DNA from: Gibbula magus
Taxonomy: Eukaryota; Mollusca; Gastropoda; Trochida; Trochidae
Direction of reading: 5' to 3'
Assembly: GCA_936450465.1 (NCBI GenBank)
Contig: OW388302.1
Location: 63,401,826 to 63,465,825, forward strand
DNA: 64,000 nt
Shown here: positions 32,233-43,498 of the stretch, in pieces
How the letters are laid out: every line of letters starts with the position of its first letter
How positions within the stretch are numbered: position 1 is the stretch's first letter
Made by a program: the position numbers and the translations under genes
The notes under the pieces: generated by a model
Seen by the model: the letters and a program-made list of their open reading frames with translations, nothing else
What the model was told of the DNA's origin: nothing
The model's database searches: none

Positions 32233-34752
32233 ATGGTACGAACACTCACCCTGATTTCCTTATCTTCAATGGCGTCTCGTATCCCGACGGATGACAAATT
32301 ACGCGTGCACTATGGCGTCCTATACCAACACATGGGACGACTACAGCTGTTTGACCAAACCTGAGTCCACACTTATCAACTAGATATACCCGACCTCCCG
32401 GATATTCCGCTGACGTATCCATGGAGACACAATTGTGTTCATCACAGGAATAATGCCTCGAACCCGGATCCCCGATGTGCTGCCGCCATCCAAATAGCTA
32501 CGAACGTCCTCTCCTACTCGGGCACCATCAGAAAAAGTGTACATGCTGCACTCAACGAGTCTCTCACTGCCATTCACGAGGTTGTCCCCCCCAGTCTGCC
32601 CCCTAGAAGTCAATCAAGAAGTAAGCGAGCCTTTCTGTCCTTCCTTGGCGATATAGCCCACTCCTTAACTGGTGTCGCTACAGACAAGGAGGTCCAGAGA
32701 GTCGAACACCATCTCCGTATGCTAGCAACCCAGCTCAGTCTGCGGGATTCAGCTTACAATTCTTCCAACAGACTTATGGCCTCCATTATGGGTCGCACCA
32801 ACAGACGACTGACTAACCTTCTCAACGCCTTCCATATTGAACACGCTCGTGTACTCGAGATACAACACACCCTGGGGACTGAAACACTCTGGCTGGAACA
32901 CGTACTAGGCACACTCCTACAAGTAACCACTAAAGAAATACACTGGGCACTCCTCACCATGACCGACGCTACTAGAATCGGCCGCATCACTGACGCACTA
33001 CTACAGTCCCGCCTCTCCTCTGACCTCCTGCCCCCTCATGCACTCAGAGCTACACTACGCCAGGTTTCCCGCGACCTCTAAACCAATCACCCCCGCTTCA
33101 GATTACTCCACAAGGGATTGCAGTATTACTACACACAAGCCCGGTATGTAACATACAGACGTAGTAACAAAATCTACCTCTCCATCTTTCCCCCTGTCAC
33201 GACCAAAACAGCAGATTTCCAGCTCTACCGTACCCTAACCCTACCGGTCACAGTCGAGCCTAACTCCACAGACGCCACAGAAATACAAGGTATTAGTGAG
33301 CTATTTGCCCACTCAGCCCAATCTCAGCGTTTTATGGAATTCACCGATAAACAGTATCGCCAATGTCTTGATAACTCCCGCAAAGTATGCTCGATTATGC
33401 CTGTTGAAGTATCAGTTCTTCGACCCACATGTACTTCAGCGGTATTTGCAAACCACTTGGACCTTGTGCACAAATACTGCAACTTCCACCTCGTCCCCAA
33501 CGGCACCATGACAGGAGCCATGGAACTAGCGACGGGCCAACTTCTAATATCCCGAGTCCCCAGACTGACATACTCATGTCAAGAAAAGGTTGAATACCAC
33601 ACTGCCTGCCATTTCTGTCTGACAGATATCCCATGCGACTGTACCATTGAAGTGGGTCCCCTCTTCTTACCACCCCGCTTAGGCTCGTGCACCAATGCTA
33701 ACTCGGTCTCCCCTCTTCAATACACTGTTAACACGGCAGTCCTACGCCACTTCTTCACTTCCGATGACATCCTATGCCGATTACCCAGCCTTCTCTCAGA
33801 TGAACCCTTGGCTTCACAGACCGCCCCCTTCAAGCTAGCAGAACATAAATATCAACAAGCAATGGGACTAGATGAAAAACTACGCATTAAACTAGACCAT
33901 GACGTCACTCGCGCTAAAGCTAACAAGATCATTTACACTAATCCCGCGGACCCTCTGTACCTGAATGACCTCGCAGACGTGCCGGACGAGGGCCCCACTT
34001 CCTACCTTGTCTATGCAGTGTCTGCACTTGTGATCCTACTTCTAGCAGGGATGGTCGTTTTACACAGACAGCTGATGCGCCTACAACTCCTCGTGCATGC
34101 CCACGCCACTGTGGCACTCGCTGCGACTACGCCACCCTTGGTATGGACACCATCACCTACCAAGCCACCTACTACACAGGAGACCCTCGTCGACCGTTAC
34201 CTCGTACCGCTGTGGGACCTGGAAGTCATCCTGTTGGTTTTCGTCACCATCCTTGTGGTTGCGTTATTCATCTACATTATGAGACGGCGTTTTTCTACCA
34301 GAACTACCCTATACCTATCATTCTCGGCCCTACATGACACCGTCCGCCTACCCCTGATGGCATTCTCGGCACCTCCAGCTACAGTAATGCTGACACACAC
34401 ACACATATCCCCTGCTGCTATCACGGCCGAACAAAGCTGTTGCCGTGCATTGGTTACAGTCGCTTGGAAATCTAAGGGCATCGCACTAGCAAACGGTCTT
34501 ACGGGACACCAGATTAGCCTCCCCCGCACTGTCTCCCCACGAACTGGTTGCAAGCTCAACGCTATCCTCCGCTCCACCTACCTCCTGCACCTCTACCTCG
34601 TCCACCAAGGCTCAATCTACCCCATCCACGCCGGACCCCACGAGCTGATGGAGCCTCCCCCCATCTTGGTCCCCTGTAACTACCAGGCTGCCCTACTTCC
34701 CCCGGACAACCGCGGCCAGAACAACGAGGAAGTTCCGGTCCTCCTCTACTGA
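32233..34752 (+). pseudogene. env-like gene of an endogenous retroelement, two in-frame stops
   Basis: One frame runs about 840 codons from ATG 32233 to the stop at 34752, broken by TGA at 32362-32364 and TAA at 33079-33081. A basic RSKR furin-like site (about 32620) is followed directly by a hydrophobic glycine-containing stretch with a GDIAHSL core. This is the layout of baculovirus F/errantivirus-type fusion envelope proteins. A cysteine-rich ectodomain and two hydrophobic segments follow (about 34005-34075 and 34215-34280), the first a good membrane anchor. Products of this class sit in membranes and mediate fusion. As it stands, no full-length product is possible. No gag or pol lies next to it. 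The region is visibly C-rich against its AT-rich surroundings. Confidence 0.75.
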
Positions 34753-35258
34753 TAAGTAACACTTATGCTAATATCAGTAATCAGTATACAAGTGTCCGGT
34801 TTCCATGCCGACACGTCACAATTACACTATCCCTACAACCGGTTCACCATTATGGTTCAGACTTGCCGTAGTCTAGTCCCTTTACAGGCTGTAGTCTAGT
34901 ATATTTAAGACAACCATATATATAATCAGTTCCTTATGTAATCACGTACGATAGTATACAGACGCATAGCACGTCTGCATGTCGCTTTTATAGTTAGCTG
35001 ATGACTGCGCTCTCTGTCTTCCAGATATACACATACTCGACCCACTGCTCGTCAGTGCAGCGGACCGCACGTAGCCACTACCAACTCTACCTACCGCTGA
35101 ACTACCGAGCATGGACTGTACACCGGAACGTTCTTGCTGCATGTCTGTACACTCACTAATATGGAGTCCAAAACTGTTTTCCCCTTTTTGATTTTATTTG
35201 GACAATTCGGCTTATAACGCCCCATTCCAAATTACTCTAAATTCATTGCCATTACATA

Positions 35259-35640
35259 ATGACTCTTTCTCAAGGAAACATTACTATCTTACACTTCCAG
35301 ATGAACGTTGGACATACCCTCGACTCGGGAAGGAATCCCATCTTCGATTACCCGGACGTGTTTGACGTCATGCCACGAGTGCGACACGTCCGGGTTTGGA
35401 ACACCCGGATCGCCCACGTGTTAGGGGCGGCCTCGGCCGGGACATGTTTGAGACATACGGCGGCCCCGTCATCGAAGGGCCCAGGGCCAGGGGCCTCACA
35501 AGAAACGTGTATTGGGCCCTTATATTGTATCTGGCGGGCCTGTATAACTTCTTCACTTTCGTGGTAAGTGAGTACCGGCCCCATGAGTGTGCCCTGACGT
35601 ACATGTACCTGGTACTATTGGACAACCCCCCCCCCCCCCA
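35259..35640 (+). pseudogene. ORF downstream of env, TRNVYWA-motif family, frame broken
   Basis: The frame from 35259 (MTLSQGNITILHF) gives way to a second frame (from 35396) carrying GPVIEGP and GLTRNVYWALILYLAGL. The same peptide, with conservative changes, is encoded in a fragment at 48640-48900 (minus), so selection or shared descent at protein level is evident. I do not recognise the family. A short C11-12 tract near 35630 precedes the end. Confidence 0.45.
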
Positions 35641-35693
35641 CCTCTGAAATTTGCAATCTTTTAATCTCCAACCCCAATAGAGAGGAACCCTCC

Positions 35694-36518
35694 TTGGATC
35701 AACTACTATACACCATGCACTCGGCAGGCACGAACGACAATGGACAATTTAATCGTGTCTACCAGTCCATAGAGTATAGATTCGGTATTCCGACCACAGC
35801 CCTCCACACTATTGCGGAAGGCTGTCAGTCCCCCACCCTCAACTATTGGACGACTTCGCTCAGGCCCTACATAAATGAAATGCAATAGGTCACCACCCCT
35901 TCATGCGCCTGGTGCGGTGACCAAGTACGACACCCGGGTCATTGGAACTACCTCAGAGTGGTTCCAATGCCCTGCTGTCTCGCTACAGTACACTTACACT
36001 GCCGCCAACAAAACGGGGGAAGTTCCCCTGTCTATTTCCCCTGTCCCTCCTGTTCTGCCCCTAACGCTGCCCAGATCCTTCATGATATCTTCTCCCACCT
36101 CGACCAAACCCACTTACGACATATCCGCTCCTCAAATAGGCACAATCACACCGTCCACCCATTAGGAACACCCTCCCAATCGGTCCACCCCTCCCCCCAC
36201 TTACCCGCCCTAAATTCCCTGCTCCACAACCCCGCGGCTAGTCATCTCCTCCCCTACCTCATACTTGCTAGAACCTTCTGTTCTAGAAGCATCCATAATT
36301 TACCCCGTGCTTCAGTCCGCTCCCCAAATAACTCCTCCCATTCCCTTTGGTCCGCCACACTTCCACCCCTCCCCCTCCCATCCAGCTCTGATTCCGACCA
36401 GGATTCTCACGCTGGTATCCCCGTGGCATTGGTCCAGCCATGCCCGCCCCCAAGGCACGAGATCCCGGTTCAGACCCAACACCCCCACCCCCAGCTTAGC
36501 CTCAGACACTTCCTCTGA
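35694..36518 (+). CDS. Two small ORFs after env, the second RING-like
   Basis: ORF 35694-35888 (64 residues) ends at INEMQ. A second frame opens right after, in a new phase (35889 to 36518), with CAWCGDQ, then CC...HLHC, then CPSC: a spaced Cys/His pattern like a RING or related zinc finger, which in E3 ligases binds E2 enzymes. The third CxxC pair of a classical RING is missing, so binding of two zincs is not assured. The Pro/Ser-rich C-terminus is low complexity. No ATG precedes the zinc region in this frame, so it may be reached by frameshift or splicing. Confidence 0.35.
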
Positions 36519-36529
36519 CTAACAAGACG

Positions 36530-38650
36530 CTTCAGACACTCCTCCTCCGACCGAGACGCACTACTACCGACATAACTACGGACAGACTATACTGGGCACA
36601 CTCCAGGTACGATTGACCCTTGTCGTTCTGTAAGAGCTGAGGACGGCACCACGGAGCCACATTCCTTATCCGGGTACTACATTCCCGGGTACCACCGCCG
36701 CGGCCTACCTTTTAAATACAAAATTTAAGAGTCAGACAGGCAGCAGAACGAGAAGGGACAATACTGATATCGACGTCCTATATTATATCAACACCGACGC
36801 TACGACATTCGACGCCATTATAACTAGACTAATAAGACTATACTATCTACCTCATATATGTTAAAATTCATATGTCATTATATTTAGCCTTATATTTTTG
36901 TATTATACTGATTACCTCATATTGGTGCTACGACATATTTTTATATCATATTGTTATCTTATAATAAGTGCTATCATATAACGTTGTGTATTGTATAAAT
37001 TGCATCATCACAAGTGCTGTTTTTGCTACCTCATACCAAGGGCATTACCCACCTTATATTATTATTGTTATCTCATAAAAAATGTCCTTGGTTTTTGCGA
37101 CAATATTGTAAATCACGGGTAATTATTCCACTATTATTATATAATTATATTTTATCGCAGTTGTCTAATTTCATGTCAAATTGTCATCAATGATACTATG
37201 TTATTATTGTCTATCCATATGTATATCTATCATCCGTCCACGGCGCTAGTCATTCACGGCGCCCGGGGCGCCGTGGTATTCTGTATTACAGTTTTCAGAA
37301 GTCCTATGGGAATTGTGGGTCATTTTGAATAAATATGTTTAATTTGTAATGTTAATGATTTAGAGAATATTTAGTAATGTTTATGACAACAATACTTGCA
37401 ACGTACAAGAATAATTATGTTTTATTTTTAGATTAAGTTTAAATGTATTTAATACTGTTAATTTGTATATTTCGTAAAGAGGCAATTCTAAACAACGAGG
37501 CGAGGGAGACAATTTGAGACTCTATATGGTGTGCGGCAGTGACCTAGATATTTTTATCAGAATCCGTTAAGCTGTGGAAGCTTTGTAGGCCACGCGTTGA
37601 GAGCCTCAAAGATAACGGAATAACATAAGGCTTGAATAATACTGCTTGCTGTGATTAGCGTATGTTAACCAGGAAAGGGAGGTAACTGCAGTGTCTCAAA
37701 AATAACAGCATGGCATAAAGCTTGAATAGTTTAGGCCTACTGTATGTTGTGTTTAGCGTAGTATAAGGGAAGTAGCAGGCGAGATTGGGTTTGTTGAATC
37801 TGTTTTGGAAGCAGTCGGAATTACCGACTTCTTCCTTCTAACTGTTAATGATATAACCATAGCACTGAACATAAATACTGAAAATAATATATACAGCCTT
37901 TTTGCATGGAGGGATTACCCTCCACGCATATATAGTGGCGACATTTAACTTCCGTCTATGGGCAGTTTAATGGTGTACTGCGCATGTCAATATACTCCCA
38001 GCTGTTCCGTTTCTGAGGAAGCTTCATGCGATGGAAAATGTAGGCCACGTGATATCAACTCCACTATAAACAATATCAACGCCACGCAATAACTGGCTTT
38101 TACAAAACTGGCTTTTACTGACGTATGTGCTAGTGAAAAGGCTACATATCATGCTTACATTATTATCAAGAAAGAAATATATATTGACCTATATATCTGC
38201 TACACAGTTATAATTATATGTAAAATGCATTATATACTTTATGATATTATGTTATAATAAACATTTCTGCGCTGAGGAAGGAGGCTTACTAATTGTTTAT
38301 ATTCCAGGCCATGTCATTCACACGCTGAAGACAGGCTGATAACACTAGCTGACCTTGGAGCGATGCTAGCCGTAATGGCTCTGCCCAGTCGCTGTCGCAG
38401 ACAAGTTTTAGAGGTGCCTACGTGATCTTTAACAGGGATGTGTTACTAAAATGTGAAAGCGCTCTACATAGTAATTATCCACGATTAGGGCTAATGTATG
38501 AAACTGTAAGAGCCCGAAGCTGGCATAGATCTACACACAATACATTTCCCGCGTATTTGAGTGATACAGATTGCGCGGACATTTCCTGAACAACTTGAGA
38601 TTTGCTGCTTCCGAAGAAAGGTTCCTCAATCGTAAGTAGACAAAATTTAT
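36530..38650. other. Non-coding spacer with two short palindromes
   Basis: AT-rich, no ORF of note. CACGGCGCCC/GGGCGCCGTG forms a GC-rich palindrome at 37255-37275. GCATGGAGGG-ATTA-CCCTCCACGC forms a hairpin at about 37904-37928. Part of it may be the 3' region or LTR of the env-bearing element, but no matching 5' copy was found. Confidence 0.5.
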
Positions 38651-38676
38651 ATATCATTTAGTTTAAATACAACAGC

Positions 38677-39367
38677 ATGTTAGGACAAATACACCAGGGA
38701 AATACCATGTTTCGGCATGCTGGTATTCAATGTACTGGAATAGCATTTTTTGCTCTCATATTTTCCAAACTGTACATGCCGAGCACATGGCATTCAGATA
38801 CGTTAGACCATGTTGTCATTTCGGGGAATAGACTGTTTGACGGAATTGTAGACAGTGTGAATCCTCAGCCTCTATTACATAGCGAACTGCCACATGATGT
38901 CAATGTAATGGGTCAACACATGCAAGCTTCTATTGAGTACGAAACATTTGGCATTGTTGGGCAGTGACGAGCCCACTTGGTCCATAGGAACGTTAACAGC
39001 AGTCTCGTATGTTGACGTATACTACGGCTGTCCCCAGCAAGGGTGCCATCAATCTAAGACCACCACCGAGATCACTGGACAGAATAATCCACCATCCCTT
39101 CGCTGTACCACCTGCAAGCAAACAACAACAGCTGCAGTGGCCGCTAAATGTTGCTTGGCTCGGATCCTCGTCATCCATGAGGATGACAGCATGGAACTGA
39201 CATTTTTCACTGCACAACTGAAAGAACTTCTCAATATGTCCAATTCATCCATTGCTGACGAAGAGTTGAATATCTCTAACATTACGGACACTCTGATTGG
39301 CATCTTGCCAAAAAATGTTAAGTACACTGCAAACAAAAATGTTTGCTCGAATATCGAGCTCCAATAA
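38677..39367 (+). pseudogene. Cysteine-protease-like domain followed by RPA1-like OB/zinc domain
   Basis: Frame 1 (38677-38967) contains QIHQGNTMF and GIQCTGIAFFALIFS. The Q...C arrangement recalls the herpesvirus-tegument-N/C76-like cysteine protease domain seen in some animal transposon proteins. Frame 2 (38933-39367) contains YGCPQQGC...RCTTC, then CLARILVIHED and LTFFTAQLKELL. This matches the zinc-containing third DNA-binding OB fold of replication protein A large subunit. The two frames overlap by 35 bases in different phases, so this is a frameshifted gene or two exons. Single-stranded DNA binding plus a protease points to a mobile element (Helitron-like elements carry RPA), but no Rep/helicase is present here. 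Confidence 0.45.
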
Positions 39368-40077
39368 ACATCACTGGACAATCTTCCTGAAATCAAAGTC
39401 AAAGAGTTCACAGTTATATAATTTCAATTCCGTTACATGGTGCTTAATTAATATGTCCATTCCGTCAAATAATATTGCTCAAAATTCCAATTAAATAAAA
39501 TTTCAACATTTGCTAATCCTAGTGTTGTGTTTTCACTCTAAATACTCAAGGGTTATAGGCTAGTCTATATCATTATGCGCGTTTATACCATCAGAGAAAA
39601 TCAGGATCCTTGCCGTAAGTTTCACTGCTGTTACGGAAATTACTTCATTCCGAGTAAAATATATATTTGACAATATCACATACATATGCAACATTATTGG
39701 ATACGAATGAAATACTAATTGCTTACAAAGGTGATAATTATTGCGTACAATTGTGATATTTTTTGTTAGTATGCAGCAGTACATATGGAAGAAATGAATT
39801 TGCTTTACCGTGTTGGATCCTGTTATTATTAATACTCTAAATCATCAACAAACATTTAATGCTCCTGTTCGCTAGGTTGTCATTCACTACATCTATATTA
39901 AAGCTATTCTGTTTCTGTCATATCAACAATAATTGCCCTCCACGTATTGGGATTCCTTTTTTGAAAGGCAGCCACTTGTTGATTCTCATTCCCGAAATAA
40001 TTTAGGTTTACGACTTGTGCTGCAAACTCCCGGTCAAGTTCACTGCAAAATTCAACAAGAGTCATCAGAAGATGACA

Positions 40078-41147
40078 TATCCCACCGGTTCCACAAAATT
40101 TGTAAAACACATCTTTTACAGATACTTGTGTATCTACTACCGTACTTCAGTTAGTGGGTATTACAGATGCTGAGTTTCAGGCATGTTAAGGGTTTTAGAC
40201 TTCTGCTCCAGAAGCAGTCAAAATCAACAACAACCAACATCCCTCTCATGTTTCTATGGAAACAGAACAAAATTAATTTTTCAGAAAAAATCTGATAATA
40301 TCAAAAGGCACCACTTCAGTCAATGGGTAATACACATGCAAAGTTTCAGGAAGATATGATGAACGGTTTTGGAGCTGTGCTCTGGAAACGCACCTGTCTC
40401 TGAACAAAGTCCAACTTCAACATGTTTCTATGGAAACGAAAAAAAATAAAATTTTCAGAAATCTGAAAATATCAAAAGGCACCACTTCAGTTAGTGGGTA
40501 ATACACATGCAAAGTTTCAGGAAGAAATGATGAACGGTTTTGGAGCTGTGCTCTGGAAACGCACCTGTCTCTGAACAAAGTCAAACTTCAACATGTTTCT
40601 ATGGAAACGAAAAAAAATAAAATTTTCAGAAATCTGAAAATATCAAAAGGCACCACTTCACTAGTGGGTAATACACATGCAAAGTTTCAGGAAGATATGA
40701 TGAATGGTTTTGGAGCTGTGCTCCGGAAACGAACCTGTCTCTGAACAAAGTCCAACTTCAACATGTTTCTATGGAAACGAAAAAAAATAAAAATTTTCAG
40801 AAATCTGAAAATATCTAAAGGCACCACTTCAGTTAGTTGGTAATACACATGCATAGTTTCAGGAAGATATGATGAACGGTTTTGGAGCTGTGCTCCGGAA
40901 ACGAACCTGTCTCTGAACAAAGTCCAACTTCAACATGTTTCTATGGAAACGAAAAAAAATAAAATTTTCAGAAATCTGAAAATATCAAAAGGCACCACTT
41001 CAGTTAGTGGGTAATACACATGCAAAGTTTCAGAAAGATATCATGAATGGTTTTCGAGTTCTGCTCCGGAAACGAAATGATTACGGACGGACGGACAGAC
41101 GGACGGGGCGATGACTATATCCCACGGTATTACATACCGGTGGGATA
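40078..41147 (+). mobile_element. Tandem-array element TR2, copy A
   Basis: Inverted ends TATCCCACCGGT (40078-40089) and ACCGGTGGGATA (41136-41147). Inside are about five units of roughly 171 bp (GGCACCACTTCAG recurs near 40307, 40478, 40649, 40820, 40992), then ACGGACGGACGGACAG before the right end. No coding capacity. Confidence 0.8.
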
Positions 41148-41220
41148 ACAAAGAGAGGTTTTACAACATCACCCTACTAAACTAACTGAACATTGCATCA
41201 GAGTTCCGTCATGTACATTT

Positions 41221-41382
41221 TTAAACAATGTCTTGAAATTTATCCTTCGTTGGCCTGTGTAACGAGTTCTTGCCAGGTACTTTTTTCTACATCATAATCA
41301 TTTAAACAATGTCTTGATATTTATCCTTCTTTGACCTGTGTAATGAGTTCTTGCCAGGTACTTTTTTTTACATCATATTTCA
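41221..41382 (+). repeat. Tandem duplication, 2 x 81 bp
   Basis: Units 41221-41301 and 41302-41382 both begin TTAAACAATGTCTTGA and include GAGTTCTTGCCAGGTAC; they differ at a few positions. Confidence 0.8.
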
Positions 41383-41523
41383 TTATCATAAAACCTTAAT
41401 TATCTACTGTTTGACATATTGTCAGGTGCATTTGTTTTTTAAAAATATTGTTTTGTTATATCAATACTTCAAAAAATTATATTATATCAACAGGAAGTAT
41501 TTCACCAAATCATTAACATAAAT

Positions 41524-41848
41524 TATCCCACCGGTATAACATACTGTGGGATATAGTCTTCACCCTGGTTGTCCGTCCTTCCGTCATTGCTCATTTCATT
41601 TCCGGAGCAGACCTCGAAAACCGGTTATCATATCTGTATGAAACTTTGCATGTACATTATCTTACAACTGAGGTGGTACCTTTTGCTATTTTCAGATTTT
41701 AAATTTTTTTTAAAAAAATTTTCCTCCATGAAAACGATTTGAATTTGGACTCTATGAATAACTTTTCTCATTTGAATTTTATATAAAAAGTTCATAATAA
41801 TTTGTTATATGTTAATGGTGAAACTATTCATTGGGCACCGGTGGGATA
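41524..41848 (-). mobile_element. TR2 element, short copy B
   Basis: Same ends as copy A (TATCCCACCGGT at 41524 and ACCGGTGGGATA ending 41848) in inverse orientation, with GTCCGTCCTTCCGTC next to its left end. It holds at most one array unit. Confidence 0.75.
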
Positions 41849-41915
41849 TGTCATCTTCTGATGACCTTTGTTTTAACAAATTGTCGTACACTGACAGGTT
41901 CATGTACACTTTTTA

Positions 41916-42093
41916 GTGAGTGAGTGAGTTATTGTTTAACGCTGCTTCGGCAGTATTGCAGCCATTAGCGGCGAGATATTTAATTTATTTGCCTAATTTA
42001 AAAAAGAAACACGGAACACGGCACGAAGGCCGCAAAAACATCAGCAAATTATCACAAGTTGAATAAAAGCTGATAATGAAAAGTTAAAATTTT
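41916..42093 (-). mobile_element. LINE 3' fragment, 178 bp, with target duplication
   Basis: Reverse copy of the LINE 3' UTR, flanked by ACACTTTTTA at 41906-41915 and 42094-42103. Confidence 0.9.
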
Positions 42094-42467
42094 ACACTTT
42101 TTACAATTCCTGCCATTTAAAATGCTCATTATTCCATATACTCCATTTCTTCTACACATTTTTGTTATAATTTGTTGTTGTTATGTACTTCCATTATCGT
42201 ATGTAGTTTATTTACATTATTACTTTATGGCGGTGACCTCATTTATTTTGTATGTTTATACAATAGTTTTGTTTCCATTACAGAAATTAATAACATTTAA
42301 GTGCTATTGTACCCGTCCAAACCTGATATTACACCTAGAACCACAACATTATTAACTACAAAAAAGTATTACTTCATATACCTTACTTTCCCATGAAGTC
42401 TCAATTTGACAATCGGTATTTTTTCAACTATTATCCTGGATATACAAAACACAAACCAAATAACAAA

Positions 42468-43498
42468 AATAGAGCCATGGGCTCTGTAGCTCATCAGGAT
42501 GTCATTGATTTACTATCTAAAGTTATTTAAGTTATTGTTTACAAGCAAAAGATAGGTTCTTAGATCATGACCACTGTGACCCCATTTGGGGTCACTGGGT
42601 CACGAAATCTACAATTTAGAATCCCCATTGGCCAAGGAGTCTGCACACAACTTTTTAGCTCTCAAGACCTTTTGGAACTGGAGAAGATGATGAAAATAGG
42701 TTTTTAAGGATGTGACCCCATTTGGGGTCACGGGGTCACATAATCTACAATTTAGAATCCCCATTGACCAAGGAGTCTGCACACAACTTTTCAGCTCTCT
42801 AGACCTTTTGAAACTGGAGAAGAAGATGAAAATAAAGTTTTTAAGGATGTGACCCCGGTGACCCCATTTGGGGTCACGGGGTCACAAAATCTACAATTTA
42901 GAATCCCCATTGGCCAAGGAGTCTGCACACAACTTTTCAGCTCTCTAGACCTTTTGGAACTGGAGAAGAAGATGAAAATAAGTTTTTAAGGATGTGACCC
43001 CGGTGACTCTGTTTGGGGTCACAGGGTCACGAAATCTACAATTTAGAATCCCCATTGGCCAAGGAGTCTGCACACAACTTTTCAGCTCTCTAGACCTTTT
43101 CGATTTTGAGAAGAAGATGAAAATAGGTTTTTAAGGATGTGACCCCTGTGACCCCATTTGGGGTCATGGGGTCATTAAATCTACAATTTAGAATCCCCAT
43201 TGGCCAAGGAGTCTGCACACAACTTTTTAGCTCTCTAAACCTTTTGGAACTGAAGAAGAAGATGAAAATAGGTTTTTAAGGATGTGACCCCTGTGACCCC
43301 AATTTTGGTCATGGGGTCACGAAATCTACAATTTAGAATCCCCATTAGCCAAGGAGTCTGCACATAAAATTTCAGCTCTGTGGAATCATTGGTTCTGGAG
43401 AAGAAGTCGAAAAAGCGAAAAGTTTACGGATGGACGGACGCCGGACACCATGCCATGCCATAAGCCTATCGGGCTTTTCAGGCCTGATGAGCTAAAAA
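42468..43498 (+). mobile_element. Tandem-array element TR1, copy B
   Basis: Starts AATAGAGCCATGGGCTCTGT and ends GGCCTGATGAGCTAAAAA. Six or so units of about 136-147 bp fill it. Most contain the perfect inverted repeat GTGACCCCATTTGGGGTCAC, so each unit can fold. ACGGACGCCGGACACC precedes the end. Confidence 0.8.

Noticed and set aside
32380..32613. Minus-strand ORFs across the env region
   Set aside because: They are shadows of the env-like frame in C-rich DNA where stops are rare.
40300..41070. CRISPR-like array
   Set aside because: Units are contiguous 171 bp tandem repeats without unique spacers, in a eukaryotic context.
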